Shown: positions 8,270 to 19,070, counted from the stretch's first letter. The stretch is 64,000 nt of DNA from Stenotrophomonas maltophilia (GCA_900113425.1 FOZF01000001.1:1881283-1945282), one strand, 5' to 3'. Translations and numbers: made by a program. Notes: generated by a model not told the origin, from the sequence alone.

Positions 8270-10147
8270 ATGGCCGCAATTGAATCCCCCGCAGGCGTCC
8301 GCCCGGGTCGCGCTGAAACGCCACCGGCCGATCATTGGCAACGCTGGGCCACTGCGGTGGTGGACGCGGGTGCATCCCCATCGGCTCCGTCCAGCGTCGC
8401 CGACAGTGGGCCTGCCTCCGGCGGTGCTCCGCCGCCGCTGCCGGGCGTCACCTCACAGCCCGAGGCGGGCAATCACGACCCGGCGCCGGCGCCGGCGGAT
8501 TCACCGTACCGCGTGCTGATCGTCGAGGACGACCGTGCGCAGGCCCTGTTCGCGCAGAGCGTGCTGCATGGCGCCGGCATGCAGGCCATCGTGCTCAGCG
8601 ATGCCGAAGGCGTCCAGCAATCGATCAAGGAGCATCGACCGGACCTGATCCTGATGGACCTGCACCTGCCCGGCCTGGACGGCATGCGGCTGACGGCGAT
8701 GATTCGCCAGCAGCCCGGCCTGCAGTTGCTGCCCATCGTGTTCCTCAGCGGCGATCCCGATCCGGAGCGGCAGTTCGAAGTGCTCGACAGCGGTGCCGAC
8801 GACTACCTGAGCAAGCCGATCCGGCCGCGGCACCTGATCGCGGCGGTCGCCAACCGCATCCGCCGTGCCCGCGCGCAGGCGGCAACCCTGCCCGGCGCCT
8901 CCGGCACGCCGGCCACCAGCAATCCGGAAACCGGCCTGCCGACGCGCCATCATGTGCTGCAGCAGCTCAATGCCGCCCTGGCCCACCATGATCGTGGCGG
9001 CCTGTTCTTCATCGAGGTGGCCAGCGCGCTGGGCCTGCGCGAGCGCTATGGCTACGCCGCGTTCGAACGGCTGATGGTGCAGGCCGGACAGCGCCTGGCC
9101 GAAGCCGGCCATCCGCACCTGCTGGCGCGCCTGAACGACAACAGTTTCCTGCTGCTGGCGCGTGATGCCGATGAGGACAGGCTGGAGAGCGTGGCCGCCA
9201 CCCTGCGCGAGCAGCTCTCCGCGCGGGCCTTCGTGATCCGCGATGACGAATCGGTGCACCTGCGTGGCGTGGTCGGTTATGCACCGCTGTCGCCCGGCTT
9301 CGAGGATGCCGCCAGCGCGCTGGAAGCCGTCGAGCGCACGACCCTGCAGGCGCGCCTGCTCAGTGCCGGCGTGGCCGGCCACGTGCATCGGCAGGCCATC
9401 AGCGAACAGGAGCATCTGGCTCTGCTGGAAGGCCAGCTGGAACTGGCCTACCAACCCATCGTCGCGGTCGCCGGTGGCGGCAGCGCGCAGTACCAGGTGC
9501 TGCTGCGGCTACGCCAGGCCGACGGCACCGTGCTGACCGCCGGCCAGGTGATTCCGGCCGCCGAAGCCGCAGGCCGTATCGCCGACCTCGACCAGCAGGT
9601 GCTGGACCATGCGCTGGGCCTGCTGGATCTGTACCGGCATGCCACCCAGCCGCTGAATCTGTTCGTCTCGCAGTCGCTGCGTACCCTGCAGCGCGACGCA
9701 TTCGCCGACTGGCTGCTGGAGTCGCTGCAGCAGCGCGACCTGCCAGGCAGCGCGCTGGTCATCGACGTGCGCCTGCCCGATGCGCTGATCCACACGGTGC
9801 CGCTGCAGCAGTTCTGCCAGCGCATGGCGCAGGCCGGAGTGCGCTTCTGCCTGAGCCAGTTCGAGCCCGGCAACGATGCCGACGCGCTGCTGGGCCAGCT
9901 GCCGCTTTCGTTCGTACGCATGGCTGCACGCTTCTCCAGCAGCCACGCCAATCCAGGCACGCGCGAAGAACTGCGCAGGGCGATCGAGCGGGCGCACGGC
10001 GCCGGTCTGCAGATCATCGGGCAGCAGATCGAGGATCCGCAGGCAGCCGCTGCGATGTGGGTGGGAGGGGTCGACTACATCCAGGGCAACATGGTGCAGT
10101 CGGCCGGCAGCGACCTGAACTTCGACTTCCACAACGCGGTGCTCTGA
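8270..10147 (+). CDS. Response regulator with degenerate GGDEF and EAL domains
   Basis: A 625-residue protein: a Pro/Ala-rich disordered N-terminus (1-78), an intact receiver (acidic pair Asp87/Asp88, phospho-acceptor Asp130, Lys182), a GGDEF-like domain (~215-370) whose active site reads LNDNSF instead of GGDEF, and an EAL-like domain (~385-620) where EAL is replaced by QVL. Both catalytic motifs are therefore lost. By analogy with FimX and LapD-type proteins it probably acts as a c-di-GMP receptor or protein-interaction scaffold rather than an enzyme. One base separates its stop from the ATG of the hybrid kinase, so the two are translationally coupled and likely a signalling pair. Confidence 0.88.
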   Translation: MAAIESPAGVRPGRAETPPADHWQRWATAVVDAGASPSAPSSVADSGPASGGAPPPLPGVTSQPEAGNHDPAPAPADSPYRVLIVEDDRAQALFAQSVLHGAGMQAIVLSDAEGVQQSIKEHRPDLILMDLHLPGLDGMRLTAMIRQQPGLQLLPIVFLSGDPDPERQFEVLDSGADDYLSKPIRPRHLIAAVANRIRRARAQAATLPGASGTPATSNPETGLPTRHHVLQQLNAALAHHDRGGLFFIEVASALGLRERYGYAAFERLMVQAGQRLAEAGHPHLLARLNDNSFLLLARDADEDRLESVAATLREQLSARAFVIRDDESVHLRGVVGYAPLSPGFEDAASALEAVERTTLQARLLSAGVAGHVHRQAISEQEHLALLEGQLELAYQPIVAVAGGGSAQYQVLLRLRQADGTVLTAGQVIPAAEAAGRIADLDQQVLDHALGLLDLYRHATQPLNLFVSQSLRTLQRDAFADWLLESLQQRDLPGSALVIDVRLPDALIHTVPLQQFCQRMAQAGVRFCLSQFEPGNDADALLGQLPLSFVRMAARFSSSHANPGTREELRRAIERAHGAGLQIIGQQIEDPQAAAAMWVGGVDYIQGNMVQSAGSDLNFDFHNAVL

Positions 10148-10148
10148 C

Positions 10149-12311
<2,163 letters not shown>

Positions 12312-12312
12312 C

Positions 12313-12783
12313 TCACTCTTCGAGCTTGCTCAGCAGGTACTTCGGTTCGCCGATGCGCTCGATCAGGTCCAGCTGCGTTTCCAGCCAGTCGATGTGCTCT
12401 TCCTCCGAATCGAGGATCTTCACGAACAGCTGGCGGCTGACGTAGTCGCCGACCGAATCGGCGTAGGCCACCGCCTCGCGCAGGGTAACCACGCCATCAC
12501 GCTCGAGCGAGAGGTCACACTGCAGGATCTCGGTCGGGTTCTCGCCGATGCGCAGCTTGCCCAGCGCCTGGAAGTTCGGCAGTCCTTCAAGGAACAGGAT
12601 GCGGTCGGCGAGCATGTCGGCATGCTTCATCTCGTCGATCGATTCCTTGTACTCATGCTCGGCGAGTTCCTTGATGCCCCAGTTCTTCAGCATCTTGGCG
12701 TGCAGGAAATACTGGTTGATCGCGGTCAGCTCGTTGTAGAGGACCTTGTTGAGGAATTCGATGACCTTGGTGTCGCCCTTCAT
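12313..12783 (-). CDS. bfr: Bacterioferritin
   Basis: A 156-residue haem-containing ferritin subunit that oxidises Fe2+ and stores iron in a 24-mer shell. The ferroxidase ligands are at their standard positions (Glu18, Glu51, His54, Glu94, Glu127, His130) and the haem ligand is Met52. Its ATG follows AGGAG at a normal distance, which excludes the longer frame. It converges on the hybrid kinase gene with one base between stops. The iron-release partner bfd lies 143 bases upstream on the same strand. Confidence 0.97.
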   Translation of the reverse strand: MKGDTKVIEFLNKVLYNELTAINQYFLHAKMLKNWGIKELAEHEYKESIDEMKHADMLADRILFLEGLPNFQALGKLRIGENPTEILQCDLSLERDGVVTLREAVAYADSVGDYVSRQLFVKILDSEEEHIDWLETQLDLIERIGEPKYLLSKLEE

Positions 12784-12926
12784 GGGGATACTCCTGCACG
12801 CTGAAAACGCAGGCACTTTAACGCCTTGCGTGCGGTCGTGAAGGAACGCGAATCGTGCGCATTGGCCTGTGCGGCCGCACGTGAAGGATGCGGAGGCGGG
12901 GCGTCAACGCACCGCGGAAAAGACAG

Positions 12927-13136
12927 TCAGGCGACCTGGGCCAGACCGAGTACCGGCAGCGGCAGATCGTGGGTGGCACGTGCCTTGGCCAGCAGCTCGC
13001 CGGCCATGTCCAGGCAGGACCCGCAGGTGGCGCCGCATCCGGTGCGCATGGTCAGCTCGGCCACCGACGTCACGCCATGGCTGGCGGCTTCGCGGATCTG
13101 GTGGTCGGTGACTCCGTTGCAGATGCAGACGTACAC
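12927..13136 (-). CDS. bfd: Bacterioferritin-associated ferredoxin
   Basis: A 69-residue [2Fe-2S] protein opening MYVCICNGVTD, with Cys4, Cys6 and a later CGSC pair as cluster ligands; an extra Cys sits in TGCGATCGSC. Bfd binds bacterioferritin and passes electrons to its haem to release iron. The start is GTG at 13136. A Fur-box-like sequence lies 57-73 bases upstream of the start, in keeping with iron repression of bfd in other proteobacteria. Confidence 0.93.
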   Translation of the reverse strand: MYVCICNGVTDHQIREAASHGVTSVAELTMRTGCGATCGSCLDMAGELLAKARATHDLPLPVLGLAQVA

Positions 13137-13191
13137 AGGCGGGAACCGGGCTGACAGGCCAGAAGCGGCCTGGTCGCTATTCCAATGGAAA

Positions 13192-13229
13192 CGAGAATGG
13201 TTGTCAATCAGAGACCTGAACCATTCTCG
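13192..13229. promoter_or_regulatory. 11-bp inverted repeat with Fur-box-like site upstream of bfd
   Basis: Perfect inverted arms CGAGAATGGTT (13192-13202) and AACCATTCTCG (13219-13229) are separated by 16 bases, between the rppH stop and the bfd start. On the bfd strand the segment at 13209-13193 matches 12 of 17 aligned positions of the Fur box consensus. It could be a Fur operator for bfd, or a hairpin ending rppH transcription (TTTCC follows on that strand). The inverted repeat is seen; its role is inferred. Confidence 0.45.
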
Positions 13230-13244
13230 ATACCGTTCAGGCGG

Positions 13245-13862
13245 TCAGCTCGTCGGTCCTTCCTGCGCCTTTTTCGGCCAGTAGCCCCTGCTGCGCGGCC
13301 GCTTGCGCGGACGGTCGTGGCCCGCGGTATTGCCGGGCATCCAGGCTTCCGCTGCGCTCTTCGGCATGGCGGTGACACCCTGCCCCGCCACCCCGCGTGC
13401 CAGCGGCGCCAGGTGCCGCAGCGCGCGCGCATAGACGCCGCGCTTGAACATCACCACATGCTCCACCGGGTACCAGAAATCCACCCAGCGCCAGTGATCG
13501 AACTCCGGCGAATCGGTATGGTCCAGGCACACATGGGATTCGTCACCGGTCAGGCGCAGCAGGAACCAGACCTGCTTCTGGCCGATGCAGACCTGCCGTT
13601 CATTGCGGCGGACCGCCCGCGCCGGCAGCTTGTAGCGCAGCCAGCCGGGCGTTGCCCCCAGCACTTCCACGTGCTCAGGCAGCAGGCCGGTCTCTTCCTG
13701 CAGTTCGCGATACATGGCCTCGACGGGCGTCTCGTCGGTGTTCATCCCACCCTGCGGGAACTGCCAGCCATCCCGGCGCACGCGTCGTGCCCAGAACACC
13801 TGCCCGTCCTGCCGCATCAGCACGATGCCGACGTTCGGTCGATAGCCGTCCGGATCGATCAC
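13245..13862 (-). CDS. rppH: RNA pyrophosphohydrolase RppH
   Basis: A 205-residue Nudix hydrolase that removes pyrophosphate from triphosphorylated mRNA 5' ends to start decay. It begins [15 protein letters not shown], as RppH does, and carries the Nudix box from [16 protein letters not shown] to EETGL. The Arg/Lys-rich tail (~160-205) is longer than in E. coli RppH (176 residues), typical of xanthomonads. It is read away from the tRNA pair. Confidence 0.95.
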   Translation of the reverse strand: MIDPDGYRPNVGIVLMRQDGQVFWARRVRRDGWQFPQGGMNTDETPVEAMYRELQEETGLLPEHVEVLGATPGWLRYKLPARAVRRNERQVCIGQKQVWFLLRLTGDESHVCLDHTDSPEFDHWRWVDFWYPVEHVVMFKRGVYARALRHLAPLARGVAGQGVTAMPKSAAEAWMPGNTAGHDRPRKRPRSRGYWPKKAQEGPTS

Positions 13863-13939
13863 GATGCGGACTCCTAAAAAATCTACTGGTCAGGACTATC
13901 CCACGCCGCCTGTCAGGCGACAAGCGCGGCACAAATGTG

Positions 13940-13968
13940 TTGACAGTCCCACGGCGTATCAGCAGAAT
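13940..13968 (+). promoter_or_regulatory. Sigma-70 promoter of the tRNA-Met/tRNA-Gln unit
   Basis: A perfect -35 box TTGACA (13940-13945), a 17-base spacer and a -10 box CAGAAT (13963-13968, four of six) end 14 bases before the mature tRNA-Met 5' end. A GC-rich stretch (GCGGG) follows the -10, as in stringently controlled stable-RNA promoters. Confidence 0.6.
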
Positions 13969-13982
13969 AGCGGGCTCACCAA

Positions 13983-14059
13983 GGCTATGTAGCTCAGCCG
14001 GTTAGAGCACAGCACTCATAATGCTGGGGTCGGTGGTTCGAGTCCACCCATAGCCACCA
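13983..14059 (+). tRNA. tRNA-Met (CAT), elongator type
   Basis: A 77-nt cloverleaf with acceptor stem GGCTATG/CATAGCC, D-arm GCTC...GAGC, anticodon stem CAGCA/TGCTG with loop CTCATAA (anticodon CAT), T-arm GGTGG/CCACC with TTCGAGT, and an encoded CCA end. It resembles E. coli elongator tRNA-Met, not the initiator (no CGCGGGG start) nor the lysidine-modified Ile2. Confidence 0.95.
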
Positions 14060-14111
14060 TGCTGAAGTTGTTTTTCAGCGTGAAAAGTGAGAAAATAGTT
14101 ACACGATACAT

Positions 14112-14186
14112 TGCCCCGTCGCCAAGCGGTAAGGCACCTGACTCTGACTCAGGCATTCGGTGGTTCGAATCCATCCGGGGCAGCCA
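14112..14186 (+). tRNA. tRNA-Gln (CTG)
   Basis: A 75-nt cloverleaf: acceptor TGCCCCG/CGGGGCA, anticodon stem CCTGA/TCAGG with loop CTCTGAC (anticodon CTG), T-loop TTCGAAT, encoded CCA. The body (TCGCCAAGCGGTAAGGCACC) matches E. coli tRNA-Gln. It follows tRNA-Met by 52 bases and is probably co-transcribed with it. Confidence 0.95.
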
Positions 14187-14190
14187 AATT

Positions 14191-14234
14191 AAACGCAGAA
14201 GGCCAGATCGAAAGATCTGGCCTTCTGCGTTTTT
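14191..14234 (+). terminator. Rho-independent terminator after the tRNA pair
   Basis: A perfect 19-bp stem (14191-14209 with 14214-14232) closed by a GAAA tetraloop, with a T5 run at 14230-14234. It starts five bases after the tRNA-Gln CCA end and would end the tRNA transcript. Confidence 0.9.
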
Positions 14235-14330
14235 GGGCTCCACGGGAGCTCCCCTCCAGAGAGAACCCCGGGGTTGTCCGCAGGAATGGGCTCTGACCCT
14301 ACCCTCTCCAATGCACAATCCCGAAACGAC

Positions 14331-14356
14331 AAAAGCCCGGCCAAAGCCGGGCTTTT
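14331..14356 (-). terminator. Terminator of rplM-rpsI (bidirectional)
   Basis: Arms AAAAGCCCGGC (14331-14341) and GCCGGGCTTTT (14346-14356) around a four-base loop. It lies 50 bases beyond the rpsI stop. The stem carries a T4 run in both directions, so it can serve both the ribosomal operon and read-through from the tRNA side. Confidence 0.85.
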
Positions 14357-14405
14357 GCTTTTCCAACCAGCGGGCTCCCGGAGGAGCCCAGCCAGGCGCA
14401 GTGGA

Positions 14406-14798
14406 TCAGCGCTTGGAGAACTGGGTGGCGCGACGGGCCTTGTGCAGACCGACCTTCTTACGCTCGACTTCACGGGCGTCACGGGTCATGAAGCCAGCCT
14501 TGCGCAGCTCGGACTTCAGGGTTTCGTCGTACTCGACCAGCGCGCGGGCGATGCCCAGACGGATCGCACCGGCCTGGCCGGTGGTGCCGCCGCCGGTGGC
14601 GGTGACCAGGATGTCGAAGCTTTCGGTGTTCTTGGTCAGCTCGAGCGGCTGGCGCACGATCATGCGCGCGGTCTCACGACCGAAGAACTCGTCCAGCGGA
14701 CGGCCATTGACGGTGATGTTGCCCGAACCCTTGCGCAGGAACACGCGAGCGGTGGAGGACTTGCGGCGGCCAGTGCCGTAGTTTTGAGTGATAGCCAT
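14406..14798 (-). CDS. rpsI: 30S ribosomal protein S9
   Basis: A 130-residue S9 with the conserved core [31 protein letters not shown] and the basic tail ending ATQFSKR, whose last residues contact P-site tRNA. It follows rplM by two bases, the universal rplM-rpsI operon. Confidence 0.99.
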   Translation of the reverse strand: MAITQNYGTGRRKSSTARVFLRKGSGNITVNGRPLDEFFGRETARMIVRQPLELTKNTESFDILVTATGGGTTGQAGAIRLGIARALVEYDETLKSELRKAGFMTRDAREVERKKVGLHKARRATQFSKR

Positions 14799-14800
14799 GA

Positions 14801-15229
14801 TTAGATATCCAGAACCTGCGGCTGCTGTGCGGCGTGCGGATGCTCAGTGCCGGCGTAGACCTTGAGCTTGCGGTACATCTGGCGACCCAGCGGGCCCTTC
14901 GGCAGCATGCCCTTCACGGCGATCTCGATCACGCGCTCCGGGTGGCGCTCCAGCGCCTGGGCCAGGGACTCGGTCTTCAGGTTGCCGATGTAACCGGTGA
15001 AACGGTGATACATCTTGTCCTGCAGCTTCTTGCCGGTGACGGCAATCTTTTCTGCATTGATGACGACCAGGTAGTCGCCGGTATCAACGTGCGGGGTGTA
15101 GACCGGCTTGTGCTTGCCACGCAGACGGCGGGCCAGCTCGGTGGCGAGACGGCCCAGGGTCTTGCCCTCGGCGTCGACGAGGTACCAGTCGCGCTGGACG
15201 GTCTCGTTCTTGGCAGTGAAAGTGCTCAT
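14801..15229 (-). CDS. rplM: 50S ribosomal protein L13
   Basis: A 142-residue L13, an early assembly protein of the large subunit, with typical segments [19 protein letters not shown] and [21 protein letters not shown]. It is the first gene of the rplM-rpsI operon and is preceded by a good promoter at 15320-15348, leaving a leader of about 80 bases. In E. coli L13 represses its own operon; no specific structure was recognised here. Confidence 0.99.
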   Translation of the reverse strand: MSTFTAKNETVQRDWYLVDAEGKTLGRLATELARRLRGKHKPVYTPHVDTGDYLVVINAEKIAVTGKKLQDKMYHRFTGYIGNLKTESLAQALERHPERVIEIAVKGMLPKGPLGRQMYRKLKVYAGTEHPHAAQQPQVLDI

Positions 15230-15319
15230 GAAGAACTCTAGGTTAGGTCGGGCTCATTGCGGCGAAGGACTCGCCGGAACTCTGCCACGCGTTGTGAAAG
15301 GTGAAGCGCAAGAGGCGGG

Positions 15320-15348
15320 ATTGTACGCAGGTCCGGCCCCCGGCGCAA
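15320..15348 (-). promoter_or_regulatory. Promoter of rplM-rpsI
   Basis: On the minus strand, -35 TTGCGC (15348-15343), a 17-base spacer and -10 TACAAT (15325-15320, five of six). It is 91 bases upstream of the rplM start codon. Confidence 0.6.
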
Positions 15349-15424
15349 GCCGCCTCCTGTCCCGGGTTGGCAGGGGCGCGGGCGCGGGCGAGAATCGGCG
15401 GGTCTCCCGCCCCACCGTATCGCC

Positions 15425-16069
15425 ATGACCGTGCTCCGCCAGACCACCCCGCTGGACCACCTGCTGACCGAAGCGCAGCGCGCCCTGGACACGGTGTTCG
15501 GCAACCCGCCGGCCAGCCGCCCCTATCCGGCGGTGGACACCGACGAGCCGGGCATGGACGCCCGCCAGCGCCGCCATGCGGCGGGGCTGATGCGGATCAA
15601 CCACGTCGGCGAGGTCTGCGCGCAGGGCCTGTATTTCGGCCAGGCCGCAGTGGCCCGCGACCCGGCCACGCGCGAGCATCTGCTGGAGGCGGCGCAGGAG
15701 GAAACCGACCACCTGGCGTGGTGTGCCACCCGCCTGGCCGAACTGGACAGCCGGCCGAGCCTGTTCAACCCGCTCTGGTACGCCGGCAGTTACACCATCG
15801 GCACCCTGGCCGGGCTGCGCGGTGATGGCTGGAACCTGGGGTTTGTCGTCGAGACCGAACGCCAGGTCGAAGCCCACCTGGATGAGCATCTGGTCGATCT
15901 TCCGGCCGCCGACCTGCGCAGCCGCGCGGTCATCGAAGTGATGAAGCAGGACGAGGCCCGGCATGCGGACCATGCCGAGCAGGCCGGCGCCCGCCGCCTG
16001 CCCTTCCCGATTCCGGGGGCGATGGCGCTGGCCTCGAAGGTGATGAAGACCATCGCGTACCGCCTCTGA
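15425..16069 (+). CDS. coq7: Demethoxyubiquinone hydroxylase Coq7
   Basis: A 214-residue di-iron monooxygenase that hydroxylates demethoxyubiquinone in the penultimate step of ubiquinone synthesis. The ferritin-like iron ligands are visible: Glu in [16 protein letters not shown] in EETDHLAWC, and EARH in [10 protein letters not shown]. It is divergent from rplM and followed by a SMAG repeat. Confidence 0.95.
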   Translation: MTVLRQTTPLDHLLTEAQRALDTVFGNPPASRPYPAVDTDEPGMDARQRRHAAGLMRINHVGEVCAQGLYFGQAAVARDPATREHLLEAAQEETDHLAWCATRLAELDSRPSLFNPLWYAGSYTIGTLAGLRGDGWNLGFVVETERQVEAHLDEHLVDLPAADLRSRAVIEVMKQDEARHADHAEQAGARRLPFPIPGAMALASKVMKTIAYRL

Positions 16070-16073
16070 ACGG

Positions 16074-16097
16074 CCGCCGGGCATGGCCCGGTGCTAC
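16074..16097 (-). repeat. SMAG/REP palindrome
   Basis: Short GTAG-headed palindrome (the GTAG end reads on the minus strand), stem CCGGGC/GCCCGG, directly after coq7. A slight mismatch (GTGCTAC) marks it as a diverged copy. Confidence 0.8.
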
Positions 16098-16130
16098 CGG
16101 CAACGCGGAATTGGACGCCTCAGCGCCGGC

Positions 16131-16451
16131 TCAGTTCGGCGACACCAGCTTCAGGCCGATCACGCCGGCGACGATCAGGCCCACGCAGGCCAGGCGGGCC
16201 GGTGAAGCACTGTCGTTGAACAGGTAGATGCCCAGCACTGCCACGCCCATGGCCCCGATGCCGGTCCAGATGGCATAGGCCGTGCCGACCGGAATGCTCT
16301 TCATGGCCTGGCTCATCAGGTACAGGCTGATCAGCGCGGAAACGACCGTGGCGGCAGTGGGCAGTGGCTTGCTGAAGCCTTCGGAGTACTTCATTCCAAG
16401 CGCGAAGCCGATCTCGAACAGGCCGGCCAGCAGCAGGTAGATCCATGGCAT
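16131..16451 (-). CDS. sugE: SMR-family exporter SugE/Gdx
   Basis: A 106-residue small multidrug resistance protein with four membrane helices, the essential Glu13, and the SugE/Gdx signature PVGTAYAIWTGIGA. Family members of this subtype export guanidinium in exchange for protons as antiparallel dimers; some give quaternary-ammonium tolerance. It is downstream of speD on the same strand but separated by a strong terminator, so it is probably transcribed or controlled separately. Confidence 0.9.
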   Translation of the reverse strand: MPWIYLLLAGLFEIGFALGMKYSEGFSKPLPTAATVVSALISLYLMSQAMKSIPVGTAYAIWTGIGAMGVAVLGIYLFNDSASPARLACVGLIVAGVIGLKLVSPN

Positions 16452-16476
16452 GGGTGGGGGTCCTTACCTAGTGGTT

Positions 16477-16514
16477 GAAAAAACGAAACGGCCCGGTGTT
16501 TTCACACCGGGCCG
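16477..16514 (-). terminator. Rho-independent terminator between speD and sugE
   Basis: On the minus strand an 11-bp stem (16514-16504 with 16499-16489) with a GAAA loop is followed by TTTCGTTTTTTC. It ends speD transcription or serves as an expression platform for sugE, whose start is 26 bases further on. Confidence 0.85.
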
Positions 16515-16529
16515 TAGGTCGGTACATCG

Positions 16530-16609
16530 CCGTGGAACTATGAATTGCGCAGCACGCAGGTTCCACGGGGCGGGTCGTCCCGCCTGGGTGACGATGCCTC
16601 CCGGCATCG
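16530..16609 (-). promoter_or_regulatory. Three stem-loops in the speD-sugE gap, one with an ACGA loop
   Basis: On the minus strand, in order: CGATGCC/GGCATCG with a GGGA loop (16609-16592), GGCGGG/CCCGCC with an ACGA loop (16584-16569), and a longer CCGTGGAAC/GTTCCACGG stem (16568-16530). Guanidine-II (mini-ykkC) riboswitches, which control sugE/gdx genes, consist of two hairpins with ACGR loops. Only one of the two loops here fits, so this is a half match. The structures are seen; riboswitch identity is doubtful. Confidence 0.3.
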
Positions 16610-16619
16610 CACAGGGGTG

Positions 16620-17414
16620 TTACTCGGACAGGTTGCGACCGTGGAACAGCTCTTCGATCTCGCGCTTGAGCAGCGCTTCGATCTTCATGCGTTCCTTGAA
16701 CGACAGGTTCCTGGCCTTTTCCTCGAACAGGTACTGGTCCAGGTCGAAGTCCTTCAGGTGCATCTTCGTGTGGAAGATGTTCTCCTGGTAGACGTTGACG
16801 TCGAACATCTCGTAACGCGACTTGATGTTCTTGGCCAGGAAGTTCTGGATCGAATTGATCTTGTGATCGATGAAGTGCTTCTTGCCCTTCACATCGCGGG
16901 TGAAGCCACGGACGCGGTAGTCCATGATCACGATGTCCGATTCCAGGCTCTCGATCAGGTAGTTCAGGGCCTTCAGCGGCGAAATGACGCCACAGGTGGC
17001 CACGTCGATGTCCGCGCGGAACGTCGCGATGCCTTCCTGCGGATGGGTTTCCGGGTAGGTATGGACGGTGATGTGGCTCTTGTCCATGTGCGCGACCACG
17101 GCGTCGGAGATCAGCTCCTTGCCCGCCAGCTTCTTGTCGATCACCGGCTCTTCGGAGATCAGGATGGTCACCGAGGCACCCTGCGGATCGTAGTCCTGGC
17201 GGGCCACGTTCAGGATGTTGGCGCCGATGATCTCGGCGACATCGGTCAAGATTTGAGTCAGCCTGTCGGCGTTGTACTCTTCATCGATGTATTCAATGTA
17301 ACGCTGACGCTCCTCTTCGGTGCGCGCGTAACACACGTCATAGATGTTGAAGCTCAGCGCCTTGGTGAGGTTGTTGAAACCCTGCAACCTCAGGCGAGGC
17401 AACGGCTTGACCAC
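16620..17414 (-). CDS. speD: S-adenosylmethionine decarboxylase proenzyme
   Basis: A 264-residue class-1A AdoMetDC like that of E. coli. The proenzyme self-cleaves before Ser113 in [14 protein letters not shown], making the pyruvoyl cofactor, and supplies decarboxylated AdoMet for spermidine synthesis. The start is GTG at 17414. No speE is nearby. The adjacent divergent gene is clp, as in xanthomonads. Confidence 0.97.
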   Translation of the reverse strand: MVKPLPRLRLQGFNNLTKALSFNIYDVCYARTEEERQRYIEYIDEEYNADRLTQILTDVAEIIGANILNVARQDYDPQGASVTILISEEPVIDKKLAGKELISDAVVAHMDKSHITVHTYPETHPQEGIATFRADIDVATCGVISPLKALNYLIESLESDIVIMDYRVRGFTRDVKGKKHFIDHKINSIQNFLAKNIKSRYEMFDVNVYQENIFHTKMHLKDFDLDQYLFEEKARNLSFKERMKIEALLKREIEELFHGRNLSE

Positions 17415-17508
17415 GGCGGTCGATTCCTGTGTAAGAAGAGAAAGGGTGAATTATGGGGCAAACTGCCCCCGGGGGGAACGTGAAGACGCAAGAGTTCTGG
17501 CACACTGT

Positions 17509-17537
17509 TTGCCCTTAACAATTGCGCTGGTTAAGCT
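17509..17537 (+). promoter_or_regulatory. Possible promoter of clp
   Basis: -35 TTGCCC (17509-17514), a 17-base spacer and -10 TAAGCT (17532-17537). The -10 match is modest. It lies in the speD-clp divergent region. Confidence 0.35.
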
Positions 17538-17587
17538 CCGCTATCGACCCCGTGAATCCGTTCATGCGCAGAGGGAGCGCCCCTATC

Positions 17588-18253
17588 GTGTCAACCGTGC
17601 GCCTAGCTAGCAGTCCACTGGCCCTGGATATCGCAACAATCGATCGTTTCCTGGCGCACAGCCACAGGCGGCGATATCCCACCCGGACCGACGTCTTCCG
17701 ACCTGGAGACCCGGCGGGAACCCTGTATTACGTCATCAGCGGCTCGGTTTCGATCATGGCCGAGGAAGATGACGATCGTGAGCTGGTGCTGGGCTACTTC
17801 GGTGCCGGCGAGTTCGTCGGCGAGATGGGCCTGTTCGTGGAATCGGACCGCCGCGAAGTGATCCTGCGGACCCGCACCGCCTGCGAGCTGGCCGAGATCA
17901 GCTACGAGCGCCTGCATCAGCTGTTCCTTGGCCCGCTGTCGGCCGACGCGCCGCGTCTGCTGTACGCGCTGGGCCAGCAGATCTCCAAGCGTCTGCTCGA
18001 CACCAGCCGCAAGGCCAGCCGCCTGGCGTTCCTGGACGTCACCGACCGCATCGTGCGCACCCTGCACGATCTGGCCCAGGAGCCGGAGGCGATGAGCCAC
18101 CCGCAGGGCAGCCAGCTGCGCGTCTCGCGGCAGGAACTGGCGCGCCTGGTCGGCTGCTCGCGTGAGATGGCCGGCCGCGTGCTGAAGAAGCTGCAGACCG
18201 ACGGGCTGCTGCATGCCCGCGGCAAGACCGTGGTGCTTTACGGCACCCGTTGA
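17588..18253 (+). CDS. clp: CRP-like global regulator Clp
   Basis: A 221-residue CRP/FNR-family regulator. The cyclic-nucleotide-binding beta-roll carries FVGEMGLFVESDRREVILRTR and the C-terminal helix-turn-helix reads VSRQELARLVGCSREMAGRVLKKL. It closely resembles Xanthomonas Clp, which responds to cyclic di-GMP rather than cAMP and governs virulence and extracellular-enzyme genes. The GTG at 17588 is chosen for the GAGGGAG ten bases upstream; an ATG at 17564 would give 229 residues, closer to the 230 of Xanthomonas Clp but without a ribosome site. Confidence 0.93.
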   Translation: MSTVRLASSPLALDIATIDRFLAHSHRRRYPTRTDVFRPGDPAGTLYYVISGSVSIMAEEDDDRELVLGYFGAGEFVGEMGLFVESDRREVILRTRTACELAEISYERLHQLFLGPLSADAPRLLYALGQQISKRLLDTSRKASRLAFLDVTDRIVRTLHDLAQEPEAMSHPQGSQLRVSRQELARLVGCSREMAGRVLKKLQTDGLLHARGKTVVLYGTR

Positions 18254-18264
18254 GCGCCCGGTGG

Positions 18265-18284
18265 GTGCGGACCTTGGTCCGCAC
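18265..18284. repeat. Short palindrome GTGCGGACC-TT-GGTCCGCAC
   Basis: A 9-bp perfect stem with a TT loop, just after the clp stop. The form (GTGGGTGCGGACCTTGGTCC) is a recurrent xanthomonad/Stenotrophomonas intergenic palindrome related to SMAG units, and may act as a terminator or RNA-stability element. Confidence 0.6.
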
Positions 18285-18308
18285 TCCTTCGCGCGCTAGG
18301 CTCGGTGC

Positions 18309-19070
18309 ATGGAACTGAGCAGCGAATTCTGGTGGTTCATCCTCATCGGCCTCGGTGCGCAGCTCGTCGATGGCGCGCTGGGCATGGCCTTCGGCCTGGT
18401 CTCCTCATCGGTGATGCTGAGCATGGGATTGCCGCCGGCCCAGGTCAGCGCCAGCATCCACACGGCCGAAGTGTTCACCACCGGCGCCTCCGGTGTGTCG
18501 CATCTTGCGGCTGGCAATGTCGATAAGCGCCTGTTCGTGCGCCTGGCGCTGCCCGGCGCGATCGGGGGTGCGATCGGTGCCTATGTACTCGCCCAACTGC
18601 CCAGCGATTTCATCCGCCCGTTGATCTACCTGTATCTGCTGGTGCTTGCCATCGTCATCCTGGCCCGTGCTGCCGGGCGCTGGATGCCCAGCGGCGAGAT
18701 CCGCCGCGTGCCGGTTCTGGGTTTCTTTGCCGGCCTTCTGGACGCCAGCGGCGGCGGTGGCTGGGGCCCGATCGCCACCTCCACCCTGTTGGCGCGCGGT
18801 GGCCAGGCCCGCACCACCATCGGCACGGTCAACGCAGCCGAGTTCGTGGTCACCCTGACCGTCTCGGTCACCTTCCTGCTGTCGATGGGAGTGCAGCACC
18901 TGCAGGTCGTGGCCGGGCTGCTGATCGGCGGCATGATGGCCGCGCCGGTGGCCGCGATCCTGGTCAAGCGGGTCAAGGAACGCTGGGTACTGGTCGCGGT
19001 TGGCGTGCTGGTACTGGGCATCAGCCTGTTCCAGATCGGCCACGCGGTGACCGGGTACCTGGCGCGCTGA
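18309..19070 (+). CDS. TauE/SafE family sulfite exporter-like permease
   Basis: A 253-residue membrane protein with about eight hydrophobic segments and two inverted halves, each with Gly-rich motifs (GALGMAFGLVSSS, FFAGLLDASGGGGWGP). TauE/SafE (DUF81) members move sulfur-containing or organic anions across the inner membrane; the substrate here is unknown. It stands alone after clp and is followed by a SMAG pair. Confidence 0.9.
   Translation: MELSSEFWWFILIGLGAQLVDGALGMAFGLVSSSVMLSMGLPPAQVSASIHTAEVFTTGASGVSHLAAGNVDKRLFVRLALPGAIGGAIGAYVLAQLPSDFIRPLIYLYLLVLAIVILARAAGRWMPSGEIRRVPVLGFFAGLLDASGGGGWGPIATSTLLARGGQARTTIGTVNAAEFVVTLTVSVTFLLSMGVQHLQVVAGLLIGGMMAAPVAAILVKRVKERWVLVAVGVLVLGISLFQIGHAVTGYLAR

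Noticed and set aside
14060..14111. Possible third tRNA between tRNA-Met and tRNA-Gln
   Set aside because: The 52-base spacer is AT-rich and cannot form a cloverleaf.
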